64,000 nt of DNA, taken from positions 57,644,311-57,708,310 of the forward strand of contig OX246740.1 in the NCBI GenBank assembly GCA_945910005.1, given 5' to 3'. The stretch comes from Isoperla grammatica. Its lineage: Eukaryota > Arthropoda > Insecta > Plecoptera > Perlodidae. A program made the translations under genes and the position numbers. A model generated the notes under the pieces. That model saw nothing but the letters and a program-made list of their open reading frames with translations, was not told where the DNA came from and ran no database searches. Shown here one piece after another: positions 25,701 through 39,292 of this stretch (its first letter is position 1; each line of letters starts with the position of its first letter).

Positions 25701-28700
25701 CTGTTCTGGGCCAGGTCCAACGCTGCAACACAGACAAACACTCATCAGACATGTGCAACCTACACCAACATGGTCAGAGTTACTCTACTCTACACAGCGA
25801 TGACGAAGGCGTCCTGGACATTGCTGTTCTGGGCCAGGTCCAACGCTGCAACACACAGACAAACACTCATCAGACATGTGCAACTTACACCAACATGGTC
25901 AGAGTTACTCTACTCTACACAGCGATGACGAAGGCGTCCTGGACATTGCTGTTCTGGGCCAGGTCCAACGCTGCAACACAGACAAACACTCATCAGACAT
26001 GTGCAACTTACACCAACATGGTCAGAGTTACTCTACTCTACACAGCGATGACGAAGGCGTCCTGGACATTGCTGTTCTGGGCCAGGTCCAACGCTGCAAC
26101 ACAGACAAACACTCATCAGACATGTGCAACTTACACCAACATGGTCAGAGTTACTCTACTCTACACAGCGATGACGAAGGCGTCCTGGACATTGCTGTTC
26201 TGGGCCAGGTCCAACGCTGCAACACACAGACAAACACTCATCAGACATGTGCAACCTACACCAACATGGTCAGAGTTACTCTACTCTACACAGCGATGAC
26301 GAAGGCGTCCTGGACATTGCTGTTCTGGGCCAGGTCCAACGCTGCAACACAGACAAACACTCATCAGACATGTGCAGCTTACACCAACATGGTCAGAGTT
26401 ACTCTACTCTACACAGCGATGACGAAGGCGTCCTGGACATTGCTGTTCTGGGCCAGGTCCAACGCTGCAACACAGACAAACACTCATCAGACATGTGCAA
26501 CCTACACCAACATGGTCAGAGTTACTCTACTCTACACAGCGATGACGAAGGCGTCCTGGACATTGCTGTTCTGGGCCAGGTCCAACGCTGCAACACAGAC
26601 AAACACTCATCAGACATGTGCAACTTACACCAACATGGTCAGAGTTACTCTACTCTACACAGCGATGACGAAGGCGTCCTGGACATTGCTGTTCTGTGCC
26701 AGGTCCAACGCTGCAACACAGACAAACACTCATCAGACATGTGCAACTTACACCAACATGGTCAGAGTTACTCTACTCTACACAGCGATGACGAAGGCGT
26801 CCTGGACATTGCTGTTCTGGGCCAGGTCCAACGCTGCAACACAGACAAACACTCATCAGACATGTGCAACTTACACCAACATGGTCAGAGTTACTCTACT
26901 CTACACAGCGATGACGAAGGCGTCCTGGACATTGCTGTTCTGGGCCAGGTCCAACGCTGCAACACAGACAAACACTCATCAGACATGTGCAACTTACACC
27001 AACATGGTCAGAGTTACTCTACTCTACACAGCGATGACGAAGGCGTCCTGGACATTGCTGTTCTGTGCCAGGTCCAACGCTGCAACACAGACAAACACTC
27101 ATCAGACATGTGCAACTTACACCAACATGGTCAGAGTTACTCTACTCTACACAGCGATGACGAAGGCGTCCTGGACATTGCTGTTCTGGGCCAGGTCCAA
27201 CGCTGCAACACACAGACAAACACTCATCAGACGTGTACAACTTACACCAACATGGTCAGAGTTACTCTACTCTACACAGCGATGACGAAGGCGTCCTGGA
27301 CATTGCTGTTCTGGGCCAGGTCCAACGCTGCAACACAGACAAACACTCATCAGACATGTGCAACCTACACCAACATGGTCAGAGTTACTCTACTCTACAC
27401 AGCGATGACGAAGGCGTCCTGGACATTGCTGTTCTGGGCCAGGTCCAACGCTGCAACACAGACAAACACTCATCAGACATGTGCAACTTACACCAACATG
27501 GTCAGAGTTACTCTACTCTACACAGCGATGACGAAGGCGTCCTGGACATTGCTGTTCTGGGCCAGGTCCAACGCTGCAACACACAGACAAACACTCATCA
27601 GACATGTGCAACCTACACCAACATGGTCAGAGTTACTCTACTCTACACAGCGATGACGAAGGCGTCCTGGACATTGCTGTTCTGAGCCAGGTCCAACGCT
27701 GCAACACAGACAAACACTCATCAGACATGTGCAACTTACACCAACATGGTCAGAGTTACTCTACTCTACACAGCGATGACGAAGGCGTCCTGGACATTGC
27801 TGTTCTGTGCCAGGTCCAACGCTGCAACACAGACAAACACTCATCAGACATGTGCAACTTACACCAACATGGTCAGAGTTACTCTACTCTACACAGCGAT
27901 GACGAAGGCGTCCTGGACATTGCTGTTCTGGGCCAGGTCCAACGCTGCAACACAGACAAACACTCATCAGACATGTGCAACTACACCAACATGGTCAGAG
28001 TTACTCTACTCTACACAGCAATGACGAAGGCGTCCTGGACATTGCTGTTCTGGGCCAGGTCCAACGCTGCAACACAGACAAACACTCATCAGACATGTGC
28101 AACCTACACCAACATGGTCAGAGTTACTCTACTCTACACAGCGATGACGAAGGCGTCCTGGACATTGCTGTTCTGGGCCAGGTCCAACGCTGCAACACAG
28201 ACAAACACTCATCAGACATGTGCAACTTACACCAACATGGTCAGAGTTACTCTACTCTACACAGCGATGACGAAGGCGTCCTGGACATTGCTGTTCTGGG
28301 CCAGGTCCAACGCTGCAACACAGACAAACACTCATCAGACATGTGCAACTTACACCAACATGGTCAGAGTTACTCTACTCTACACAGCGATGACGAAGGC
28401 GTCCTGGACATTGCTGTTCTGGGCCAGGTCCAACGCTGCAACACAGACAAACACTCATCAGACATGTGCAACTTACACCAACATGGTCAGAGTTACTCTA
28501 CTCTACACAGCGATGACGAAGGCGTCCTGGACATTGCTGTTCTGGGCCAGGTCCAACGCTGCAACACAGACAAACACTCATCAGACATGTGCAACTTACA
28601 CCAACATGGTCAGAGTTACTCTACTCTACACAGCGATGACGAAGGCGTCCTGGACATTGCTGTTCTGGGCCAGGTCCAACGCTGCAACACAGACAAACAC

Positions 28701-31700
28701 TCATCAGACATGTGCAACTTACACCAACATGGTCAGAGTTACTCTACTCTACACAGCGATGACGAAGGCGTCCTGGACATTGCTGTTCTGGGCCAGGTCC
28801 AACGCTGCAACACAGACAAACACTCATCAGACATGTGCAACTTACACCAACATGGTCAGAGTTACTCTACTCTACACAGCAATGACGAAGGCGTCCTGGA
28901 CATTGCTGTTCTGGGCCAGGTCCAACGCTGCAACACAGACAAACACTCATCAGACATGTGCAACTTACACCAACATGGTCAGAGTTACTCTACTCTACAC
29001 AGCAATGACGAAGGCGTCCTGGACATTGCTGTTCTGGGCCAGGTCCAACGCTGCAACACACAGACAAACACTCATCAGACATGTGCAACTTACACCAACA
29101 TGGTCAGAGTTACTCTACTCTACACAGCGATGACGAAGGCGTCCTGGACATTGCTGTTCTGGGCCAGGTCCAACGCTGCAACACAGACAAACACTCATCA
29201 GACATGTTCAACTTACACCAACATGGTCAGAGTTACTCTACTCTACACAGCAATGACGAAGGCGTCCTGGACATTGCTGTTCTGGGCCAGGTCCAACGCT
29301 GCAACACAGACAAACACTCATCAGACATGTGCAACTTACACCAACATGGTCAGAGTTACTCTACTCTACACAGCGATGACGAAGGCGTCCTGGACATTGC
29401 TGTTCTGGGCCAGGTCCAACGCTGCAACACAGACAAACACTCATCAGACATGTGCAACCTACACCAACATGGTCAGAGTTACTCTACTCTACACAGCGAT
29501 GACGAAGGCGTCCTGGACATTGCTGTTCTGGGCCAGGTCCAACGCTGCAACACAGACAAACACTCATCAGACATGTGCAACTTACACCAACATGGTCAGA
29601 GTTACTCTACTCTACACAGCGATGACGAAGGCGTCCTGGACATTGCTGTTCTGGGCCAGGTCCAACGCTGCAACACAGACAAACACTCATCAGACATGTG
29701 CAACCTACACCAACATGGTCAGAGTTACTCTACTCTACACAGCGATGACGAAGGCGTCCTGGACATTGCTGTTCTGGGCCAGGTCCAACGCTGCAACACA
29801 GACAAACACTCATCAGACATGTGCAACTTACACCAACATGGTCAGAGTTACTCTACTCTACACAGCGATGACGAAGGCGTCCTGGACATTGCTGTTCTGG
29901 GCCAGGTCCAACGCTGCAACAACAGACAAACACTCATCAGACATGTGCAACTTACACCAACATGGTCAGAGTTACTCTACTCTACACAGCGATGACGAAG
30001 GCGTCCTGGACATTGCTGTTCTGGGCCAGGTCCAACGCTGCAACACAGACAAACACTCATCAGACATGTGCAGCTTACACCAACATGGTCAGAGTTACTC
30101 TACTCTACACAGCGATGACGAAGGCGTCCTGGACATTGCTGTTCTGGGCCAGGTCCAACGCTGCAACACACAGACAAACACTCATCAGACATGTGCAACT
30201 TACACCAACATGGTCAGAGTTACTCTACTCTACACAGCGATGACGAAGGCGTCCTGGACATTGCTGTTCTGGGCCAGGTCCAACGCTGCAACACAGACAA
30301 ACACTCATCAGACATGTGCAGCTTACACCAACATGGTCAGAGTTACTCTACTCTACACAGCGATGACGAAGGCGTCCTGGACATTGCTGTTCTGGGCCAG
30401 GTCCAACGCTGCAACACAGACAAACACTCATCAGACATGTGCAACCTACACCAACATGGTCAGAGTTACTCTACTCTACACAGCGATGACGAAGGCGTCC
30501 TGGACATTGCTGTTCTGAGCCAGGTCCAACGCTGCAACACAGACAAACACTCATCAGACATGTGCAACTTACACCAACATGGTCAGAGTTACTCTACTCT
30601 ACACAGCGATGACGAAGGCGTCCTGGACATTGCTGTTCTGGGCCAGGTCCAACGCTGCAACACAGACAAACACTCATCAGACATGTGCAACTTACACCAA
30701 CATGGTCAGAGTTACTCTACTCTACACAGCGATGACGAAGGCGTCCTGGACATTGCTGTTCTGGGCCAGGTCCAACGCTGCAACACACAGACAAACACTC
30801 ATCAGACATGTGCAACCTACACCAACATGGTCAGAGTTACTCTACTCTACACAGCGATGACGAAGGCGTCCTGGACATTGCTGTTCTGGGCCAGGTCCAA
30901 CGCTGCAACACAGACAAACACTCATCAGACATGTGCAACTTACACCAACATGGTCAGAGTTACTCTACTCTACACAGCGATGACGAAGGCGTCCTGGACA
31001 TTGCTGTTCTGGGCCAGGTCCAACGCTGCAACACAGACAAACACTCATCAGACATGTGCAACTTACACCAACATGGTCAGAGTTACTCTACTCTACACAG
31101 CGATGACGAAGGCGTCCTGGACATTGCTGTTCTGGGCCAGGTCCAACGCTGCAACACAGACAAACACTCATCAGACATGTCCAGCTTACACCAACATGGT
31201 CAGAGTTACTCTACTCTACACAGCAATGACGAAGGCGTCCTGGACATTGCTGTTCTGGGCCAGGTCCAACGCTGCAACACAGACAAACACTCATCAGACA
31301 TGTGCAACTTACACCAACATGGTCAGAGTTACTCTACTCTACACAGCGATGACGAAGGCGTCCTGGACATTGCTGTTCTGGGCCAGGTCCAACGCTGCAA
31401 CACACAGACAAACACTCATCAGACGTGTGCAACTTACACCAACATGGTCAGAGTTACTCTACTCTACACAGCGATGACGAAGGCGTCCTGGACATTGCTG
31501 TTCTGGGCCAGGTCCAACGCTGCAACACAGACAAACACTCATCAGACATGTCCAGCTTACACCAACATGGTCAGAGTTACTCTACTCTACACAGCAATGA
31601 CGAAGGCGTCCTGGACATTGCTGTTCTGGGCCAGGTCCAACGCTGCAACACAGACAAACACTCATCAGACATGTGCAACTTACACCAACATGGTCAGAGT

Positions 31701-34700
31701 TACTCTACTCTACACAGCAATGACGAAGGCGTCCTGGACATTGCTGTTCTGGGCCAGGTCCAACGCTGCAACACAGACAAACACTCATCAGACATGTGCA
31801 ACTTACACCAACATGGTCAGAGTTACTCTACTCTACACAGCGATGACGAAGGCGTCCTGGACATTGCTGTTCTGGGCCAGGTCCAACGCTGCAACACAGA
31901 CAAACACTCATCAGACATGTGCAACTTACACCAACATGGTCAGAGTTACTCTACTCTACACAGCGATGACGAAGGCGTCCTGGACATTGCTGTTCTGGGC
32001 CAGGTCCAACGCTGCAACAACAGACAAACACTCATCAGACATGTGCAACTTACACCAACATGGTCAGAGTTACTCTACTCTACACAGCGATGACGAAGGC
32101 GTCCTGGACATTGCTGTTCTGGGCCAGGTCCAACGCTGCAACACAGACAAACACTCATCAGACATGTGCAACTTACACCAACATGGTCAGAGTTACTCTA
32201 CTCTACACAGCGATGACGAAGGCGTCCTGGACATTGCTGTTCTGGGCCAGGTCCAACGCTGCAACACAGACAAACACTCATCAGACATGTGCAACCTACA
32301 CCAACATGGTCAGAGTTACTCTACTCTACACAGCAATGACGAAGGCGTCCTGGACATTGCTGTTCTGGGCCTGGTCCAACGCTGCAACACAGACAAACAC
32401 TCACCAGACATGTGCAGCTTACACCAACATGGTCAGAGTTACTCTACTCTACACAGCAATGACGAAGGCGTCCTGGACATTGCTGTTCTGGGCCAGGTCC
32501 AACGCTGCAACACAGACAAACACTCATCAGACATGTGCAACTTACACCAACATGGTCAGAGTTACTCTACTCTACACAGCGATGACGAAGGCGTCCTGGA
32601 CATTGCTGTTCTGGGCCAGGTCCAACGCTGCAACACAGACAAACACTCATCAGACATGTGCAGCTTACACCAACATGGTCAGAGTTACTCTACTCTACAC
32701 AGCGATGACGAAGGCGTCCTGGACATTGCTGTTCTGTGCCAGGTCCAACGCTGCAACACAGACAAACACTCATCAGACATGTGCAACTTACACCAACATG
32801 GTCAGAGTTACTCTACTCTACACAGCGATGACGAAGGCGTCCTGGACATTGCTGTTCTGGGCCAGGTCCAACGCTGCAACACAGACAAACACTCATCAGA
32901 CATGTGCAACTTACACCAACATGGTCAGAGTTACTCTACTCTACACAGCGATGACGAAGGCGTCCTGGACATTGCTGTTCTGGGCCAGGTCCAACGCTGC
33001 AACACAGACAAACACTCATCAGACATGTGCAACTTACACCAACATGGTCAGAGTTACTCTACTCTACACAGCGATGACGAAGGCGTCCTGGACATTGCTG
33101 TTCTGGGCCAGGTCCAACGCTGCAACACAGACAAACACTCATCAGACATGTGCAACCTACACCAACATGGTCAGAGTTACTCTACTCTACACAGCGATGA
33201 CGAAGGCGTCCTGGACATTGCTGTTCTGGGCCAGGTCCAACGCTGCAACACAGACAAACACTCATCAGACATGTGCAACTTACACCAACATGGTCAGAGT
33301 TACTCTACTCTACACAGCGATGACGAAGGCGTCCTGGACATTGCTGTTCTGGGCCAGGTCCAACGCTGCAACACAGACAAACACTCATCAGACATGTGCA
33401 ACTTACACCAACATGGTCAGAGTTACTCTACTCTACACAGCGATGACGAAGGCGTCCTGGACATTGCTGTTCTGGGCCAGGTCCAACGCTGCAACACACA
33501 GACAAACACTCATCAGACATGTGCAACCTACACCAACATGGTCAGAGTTACTCTACTCTACACAGCGATGACGAAGGCGTCCTGGACATTGCTGTTCTGG
33601 GCCAGGTCCAACGCTGCAACACAGACAAACACTCATCAGACATGTGCAGCTTACACCAACATGGTCAGAGTTACTCTACTCTACACAGCGATGACGAAGG
33701 CGTCCTGGACATTGCTGTTCTGGGCCAGGTCCAACGCTGCAACACAGACAAACACTCATCAGACATGTGCAACCTACACCAACATGGTCAGAGTTACTCT
33801 ACTCTACACAGCGATGACGAAGGCGTCCTGGACATTGCTGTTCTGGGCCAGGTCCAACGCTGCAACACACAGACAAACACTAATCAGACGTGTACAACTT
33901 ACACCAACATGGTCAGAGTTACTCTACTCTACACAGCGATGACGAAGGCGTCCTGGACATTGCTGTTCTGGGCCAGGTCCAACGCTGCAACACAGACAAA
34001 CACTCATCAGACATGTGCAACCTACACCAACATGGTCAGAGTTACTCTACTCTACACAGCGATGACGAAGGCGTCCTGGACATTGCTGTTCTGAGCCAGG
34101 TCCAACGCTGCAACACAGACAAACACTCATCAGACATGTGCAACTTACACCAACATGGTCAGAGTTACTCTACTCTACACAGCGATGACGAAGGCGTCCT
34201 GGACATTGCTGTTCTGGGCCAGGTCCAACGCTGCAACACACAGACAAACACTCATCAGACATGTGCAACCTACACCAACATGGTCAGAGTTACTCTACTC
34301 TACACAGCGATGACGAAGGCGTCCTGGACATTGCTGTTCTGAGCCAGGTCCAACGCTGCAACACAGACAAACACTCATCAGACATGTGCAACTTACACCA
34401 ACATGGTCAGAGTTACTCTACTCTACACAGCGATGACGAAGGCGTCCTGGACATTGCTGTTCTGTGCCAGGTCCAACGCTGCAACACAGACAAACACTCA
34501 TCAGACATGTGCAACTTACACCAACATGGTCAGAGTTACTCTACTCTACACAGCGATGACGAAGGCGTCCTGGACATTGCTGTTCTGGGCCAGGTCCAAC
34601 GCTGCAACACAGACAAACACTCATCAGACATGTGCAACTACACCAACATGGTCAGAGTTACTCTACTCTACACAGCAATGACGAAGGCGTCCTGGACATT

Positions 34701-37700
34701 GCTGTTCTGGGCCAGGTCCAACGCTGCAACACAGACAAACACTCATCAGACATGTGCAACCTACACCAACATGGTCAGAGTTACTCTACTCTACACAGCG
34801 ATGACGAAGGCGTCCTGGACATTGCTGTTCTGTGCCAGGTCCAACGCTGCAACACAGACAAACACTCATCAGACATGTGCAACTTACACCAACATGGTCA
34901 GAGTTACTCTACTCTACACAGCGATGACGAAGGCGTCCTGGACATTGCTGTTCTGGGCCAGGTCCAACGCTGCAACACAGACAAACACTCATCAGACATG
35001 TGCAACTTACACCAACATGGTCAGAGTTACTCTACTCTACACAGCGATGACGAAGGCGTCCTGGACATTGCTGTTCTGGGCCAGGTCCAACGCTGCAACA
35101 CAGACAAACACTCATCAGACATGTGCAACTTACACCAACATGGTCAGAGTTACTCTACTCTACACAGCGATGACGAAGGCGTCCTGGACATTGCTGTTCT
35201 GGGCCAGGTCCAACGCTGCAACACAGACAAACACTCATCAGACATGTGCAACTTACACCAACATGGTCAGAGTTACTCTACTCTACACAGCGATGACGAA
35301 GGCGTCCTGGACATTGCTGTTCTGGGCCAGGTCCAACGCTGCAACACAGACAAACACTCATCAGACATGTGCAACCTACACCAACATGGTCAGAGTTACT
35401 CTACTCTACACAGCAATGACGAAGGCGTCCTGGACATTGCTGTTCTGAGCCAGGTCCAACGCTGCAACACAGACAAACACTCATCAGACATGTGCAACTT
35501 ACACCAACATGGTCAGAGTTACTCTACTCTACACAGCAATGACGAAGGCGTCCTGGACATTGCTGTTCTGGGCCAGGTCCAACGCTGCAACACACAGACA
35601 AACACTCATCAGACATGTGCAACTTACACCAACATGGTCAGAGTTACTCTACTCTACACAGCGATGACGAAGGCGTCCTGGACATTGCTGTTCTGGGCCA
35701 GGTCCAACGCTGCAACACAGACAAACACTCATCAGACATGTTCAACTTACACCAACATGGTCAGAGTTACTCTACTCTACACAGCAATGACGAAGGCGTC
35801 CTGGACATTGCTGTTCTGGGCCAGGTCCAACGCTGCAACACAGACAAACACTCATCAGACATGTGCAACTTACACCAACATGGTCAGAGTTACTCTACTC
35901 TACACAGCGATGACGAAGGCGTCCTGGACATTGCTGTTCTGGGCCAGGTCCAACGCTGCAACACAGACAAACACTCATCAGACATGTGCAACCTACACCA
36001 ACATGGTCAGAGTTACTCTACTCTACACAGCGATGACGAAGGCGTCCTGGACATTGCTGTTCTGGGCCAGGTCCAACGCTGCAACACAGACAAACACTCA
36101 TCAGACATGTGCAACTTACACCAACATGGTCAGAGTTACTCTACTCTACACAGCGATGACGAAGGCGTCCTGGACATTGCTGTTCTGGGCCAGGTCCAAC
36201 GCTGCAACACAGACAAACACTCATCAGACATGTGCAACCTACACCAACATGGTCAGAGTTACTCTACTCTACACAGCGATGACGAAGGCGTCCTGGACAT
36301 TGCTGTTCTGGGCCAGGTCCAACGCTGCAACACAGACAAACACTCATCAGACATGTGCAACCTACACCAACATGGTCAGAGTTACTCTACTCTACACAGC
36401 GATGACGAAGGCGTCCTGGACATTGCTGTTCTGGGCCAGGTCCAACGCTGCAACACAGACAAACACTCATCAGACATGTGCAACCTACACCAACATGGTC
36501 AGAGTTACTCTACTCTACACAGCGATGACGAAGGCGTCCTGGACATTGCTGTTCTGGGCCAGGTCCAACGCTGCAACACAGACAAACACTCATCAGACAT
36601 GTGCAACTTACACCAACATGGTCAGAGTTACTCTACTCTACACAGCGATGACGAAGGCGTCCTGGACATTGCTGTTCTGGGCCAGGTCCAACGCTGCAAC
36701 AACAGACAAACACTCATCAGACATGTGCAACTTACACCAACATGGTCAGAGTTACTCTACTCTACACAGCGATGACGAAGGCGTCCTGGACATTGCTGTT
36801 CTGGGCCAGGTCCAACGCTGCAACAACAGACAAACACTCATCAGACATGTGCAACTTACACCAACATGGTCAGAGTTACTCTACTCTACACAGCAATGAC
36901 GAAGGCGTCCTGGACATTGCTGTTCTGGGCCAGGTCCAACGCTGCAACACAGACAAACACTCATCAGACATGTGCAACTTACACCAACATGGTCAGAGTT
37001 ACTCTACTCTACACAGCGATGACGAAGGCGTCCTGGACATTGCTGTTCTGGGCCAGGTCCAACGCTGCAACACAGACAAACACTCATCAGACATGTGCAA
37101 CTTACACCAACATGGTCAGAGTTACTCTACTCTACACAGCAATGACGAAGGCGTCCTGGACATTGCTGTTCTGGGCCAGGTCCAACGCTGCAACACAGAC
37201 AAACACTCATCAGACATGTGCAACTTACACCAACATGGTCAGAGTTACTCTACTCTACACAGCAATGACGAAGGCGTCCTGGACATTGCTGTTCTGGGCC
37301 AGGTCCAACGCTGCAACACAGACAAACACTCATCAGACATGTGCAGCTTACACCAACATGGTCAGAGTTACTCTACTCTACACAGCGATGACGAAGGCGT
37401 CCTGGACATTGCTGTTCTGGGCCAGGTCCAACGCTGCAACACAGACAAACACTCATCAGACATGTGCAACTTACACCAACATGGTCAGAGTTACTCTACT
37501 CTACACAGCGATGACGAAGGCGTCCTGGACATTGCTGTTCTGGGCCAGGTCCAACGCTGCAACACAGACAAACACTCATCAGACATGTGCAACTTACACC
37601 AACATGGTCAGAGTTACTCTACTCTACACAGCGATGACGAAGGCGTCCTGGACATTGCTGTTCTGGGCCAGGTCCAACGCTGCAACACAGACAAACACTC

Positions 37701-38300
37701 ATCAGACATGTGCAACTTACACCAACATGGTCAGAGTTACTCTACTCTACACAGCAATGACGAAGGCGTCCTGGACATTGCTGTTCTGGGCCAGGTCCAA
37801 CGCTGCAACACACAGACAAACACTCATCAGACATGTGCAACTTACACCAACATGGTCAGAGTTACTCTACTCTACACAGCGATGACGAAGGCGTCCTGGA
37901 CATTGCTGTTCTGGGCCAGGTCCAACGCTGCAACACACAGACAAACACTCATCAGACATGTGCAACTTACACCAACATGGTCAGAGTTACTCTACTCTAC
38001 ACAGCGATGACGAAGGCGTCCTGGACATTGCTGTTCTGGGCCAGGTCCAACGCTGCAACACAGACAAACACTCATCAGACATGTGCAGCTTACACCAACA
38101 TGGTCAGAGTTACTCTACTCTACACAGCGATGACGAAGGCGTCCTGGACATTGCTGTTCTGGGCCAGGTCCAACGCTGCAACACAGACAAACACTCATCA
38201 GACATGTGCAACTTACACCAACATGGTCAGAGTTACTCTACTCTACACAGCGATGACGAAGGCGTCCTGGTCCAACGCTGCAACACACAGGACAAACAAA
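22709..38300. repeat. Tandem array of a 123-bp intron-exon boundary unit, about 126 copies
   Basis: Seen: a near-continuous array of a 123-bp unit with very few substitutions between copies. Some units are 125 bp (extra CA, giving ACACACAG) or 124 bp (AACAACAG), and a few have one-base losses (for example near 27980 and 34637). On the minus strand each unit reads: intron tail with TCTGATGAG and a T/G-rich tract, TTGCAG, then CGTTGGACC...ATCGCTGTG, the first 53 nt of the exon at 22625-22761 with one silent difference (ATT to ATC). In array copies the exon sequence is then cut off by TAGAGTAG. The final copy at ~38250-38300 is deleted internally and diverges. On the plus strand two of three frames lack stops, so overlapping frames of up to 1044 codons appear. 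They are not genes. Because 123 is divisible by three, these frames run until a +1 or +2 variant shifts them. Confidence 0.97.
22762..22790 (-). promoter_or_regulatory. Authentic 3' splice site of the 22625-22761 exon
   Basis: On the minus strand a branch-point-like CTGATGAG, a T/G-rich tract (GTTTGTCTGTG) and TTGCAG precede the exon. It is the only acceptor in the array followed by the full exon and a donor. The length variants of the array all fall inside this tract, just upstream of the AG. Confidence 0.7.
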
Positions 38301-38959
38301 TACATCTGACATAATAATATGCTACTGCGAACTGTGCTCACGGCGCGGTTGGCACACTTTTCTCACCCTGAGCCAGGGCCAAGGGGGGGGGGGGGGGAGG
38401 GGGGTTATCAGTGCTCAAATGATAGACATTATAAATGTATTATTTTACGAAAACCCCTAAACACTACCCCACTGTGGGATGGTGATTGGTTCCCGATGTT
38501 TGAATTTTAACATCTTCAATTTTGATTTCCAGCTGCACTCGCAGTTCAAACTTATTCCAGCACTTCAAGACTTAACCAATGTACATCAATTAAAAAATCG
38601 TACACACACCTTCAAATTTTTCAAAATTTGTTTTATACCTTGACAAAATACAGCACAACTGTACTCCCTACTGTTTGAAGACTACCTCTAAAACAGAATG
38701 TATTACACAGAAATGACATCCATCAGATTCAATTTCTACCTATATTTACTCCAGTTAATGTTGTGAATTCAAAATCCTTTCAGCTACAACTCACATGTTA
38801 TCTAGGCTCGACATGTTTTACGTCAGTACACATGTTTTTTTGTTGGTATTTTCATTTAATTAATCCTACAGAATATGTATAAAAACATTTCCCCACATGA
38901 TATAGTGTCATGTTATTACGTTTCATGTGCGCATATATGTCAACTCTTTTATCACCCTG

Positions 38960-39010
38960 AATAACAGAACTCCATTAAAAGAGACGTAAATCAACGAACA
39001 ACGACCATTT
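38960..39010 (+). mobile_element. Diverged 3' fragment of the ATC-tail SINE family
   Basis: CATTAAAAGAGACGTAAATC followed by AACGAAC resembles the 3' part of the elements at 11800 and 57600. Too short for certainty. Confidence 0.3.
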
Positions 39011-39204
39011 TAATAGGTTGGGATTTATGTTATAATAATTATGCAGGTGGTAAATCTACGCCAAGCCAAGGCTATGGGTAATTAATATGTACGGGTGGTC
39101 AGTGCAAAGGATACTGTCACAGCCAACGCCGTACATACATACTTGATGTGTACAGGACGTATTGCCAGACCAATTGGTCTTGGTCTGTGACAAGAAGTCA
39201 AAAC

Positions 39205-39292
39205 AACGAAGCGCATAATAAATGGTAGAATGTCCCCACTGAAAATCAGTTCCTTTAAACGAGTTGGTAGACAACAAATACAAAAAATGCAT
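39205..39292 (+). mobile_element. SINE-like 3' segment, CCCCACT...AAATCAGTT family, copy 1
   Basis: ATAATAAATGGTA, then CCCCACTGAAAATCAGTT and GTTGGTAGACAACAAATACA, match the segment at 49180-49262 and, inverted, the one at 47372-47490. Confidence 0.6.

Noticed and set aside
30808..33942. Plus-strand frame of 1044 codons and other long repeat frames in the array
   Set aside because: They are translations of a 123-bp tandem repeat whose opposite strand is an intron-exon boundary. Frames switch at length variants and have no unique sequence, so they were not called as genes.
22709..38300. CRISPR array
   Set aside because: Units are contiguous with no unique spacers, and the surrounding sequence is eukaryotic.
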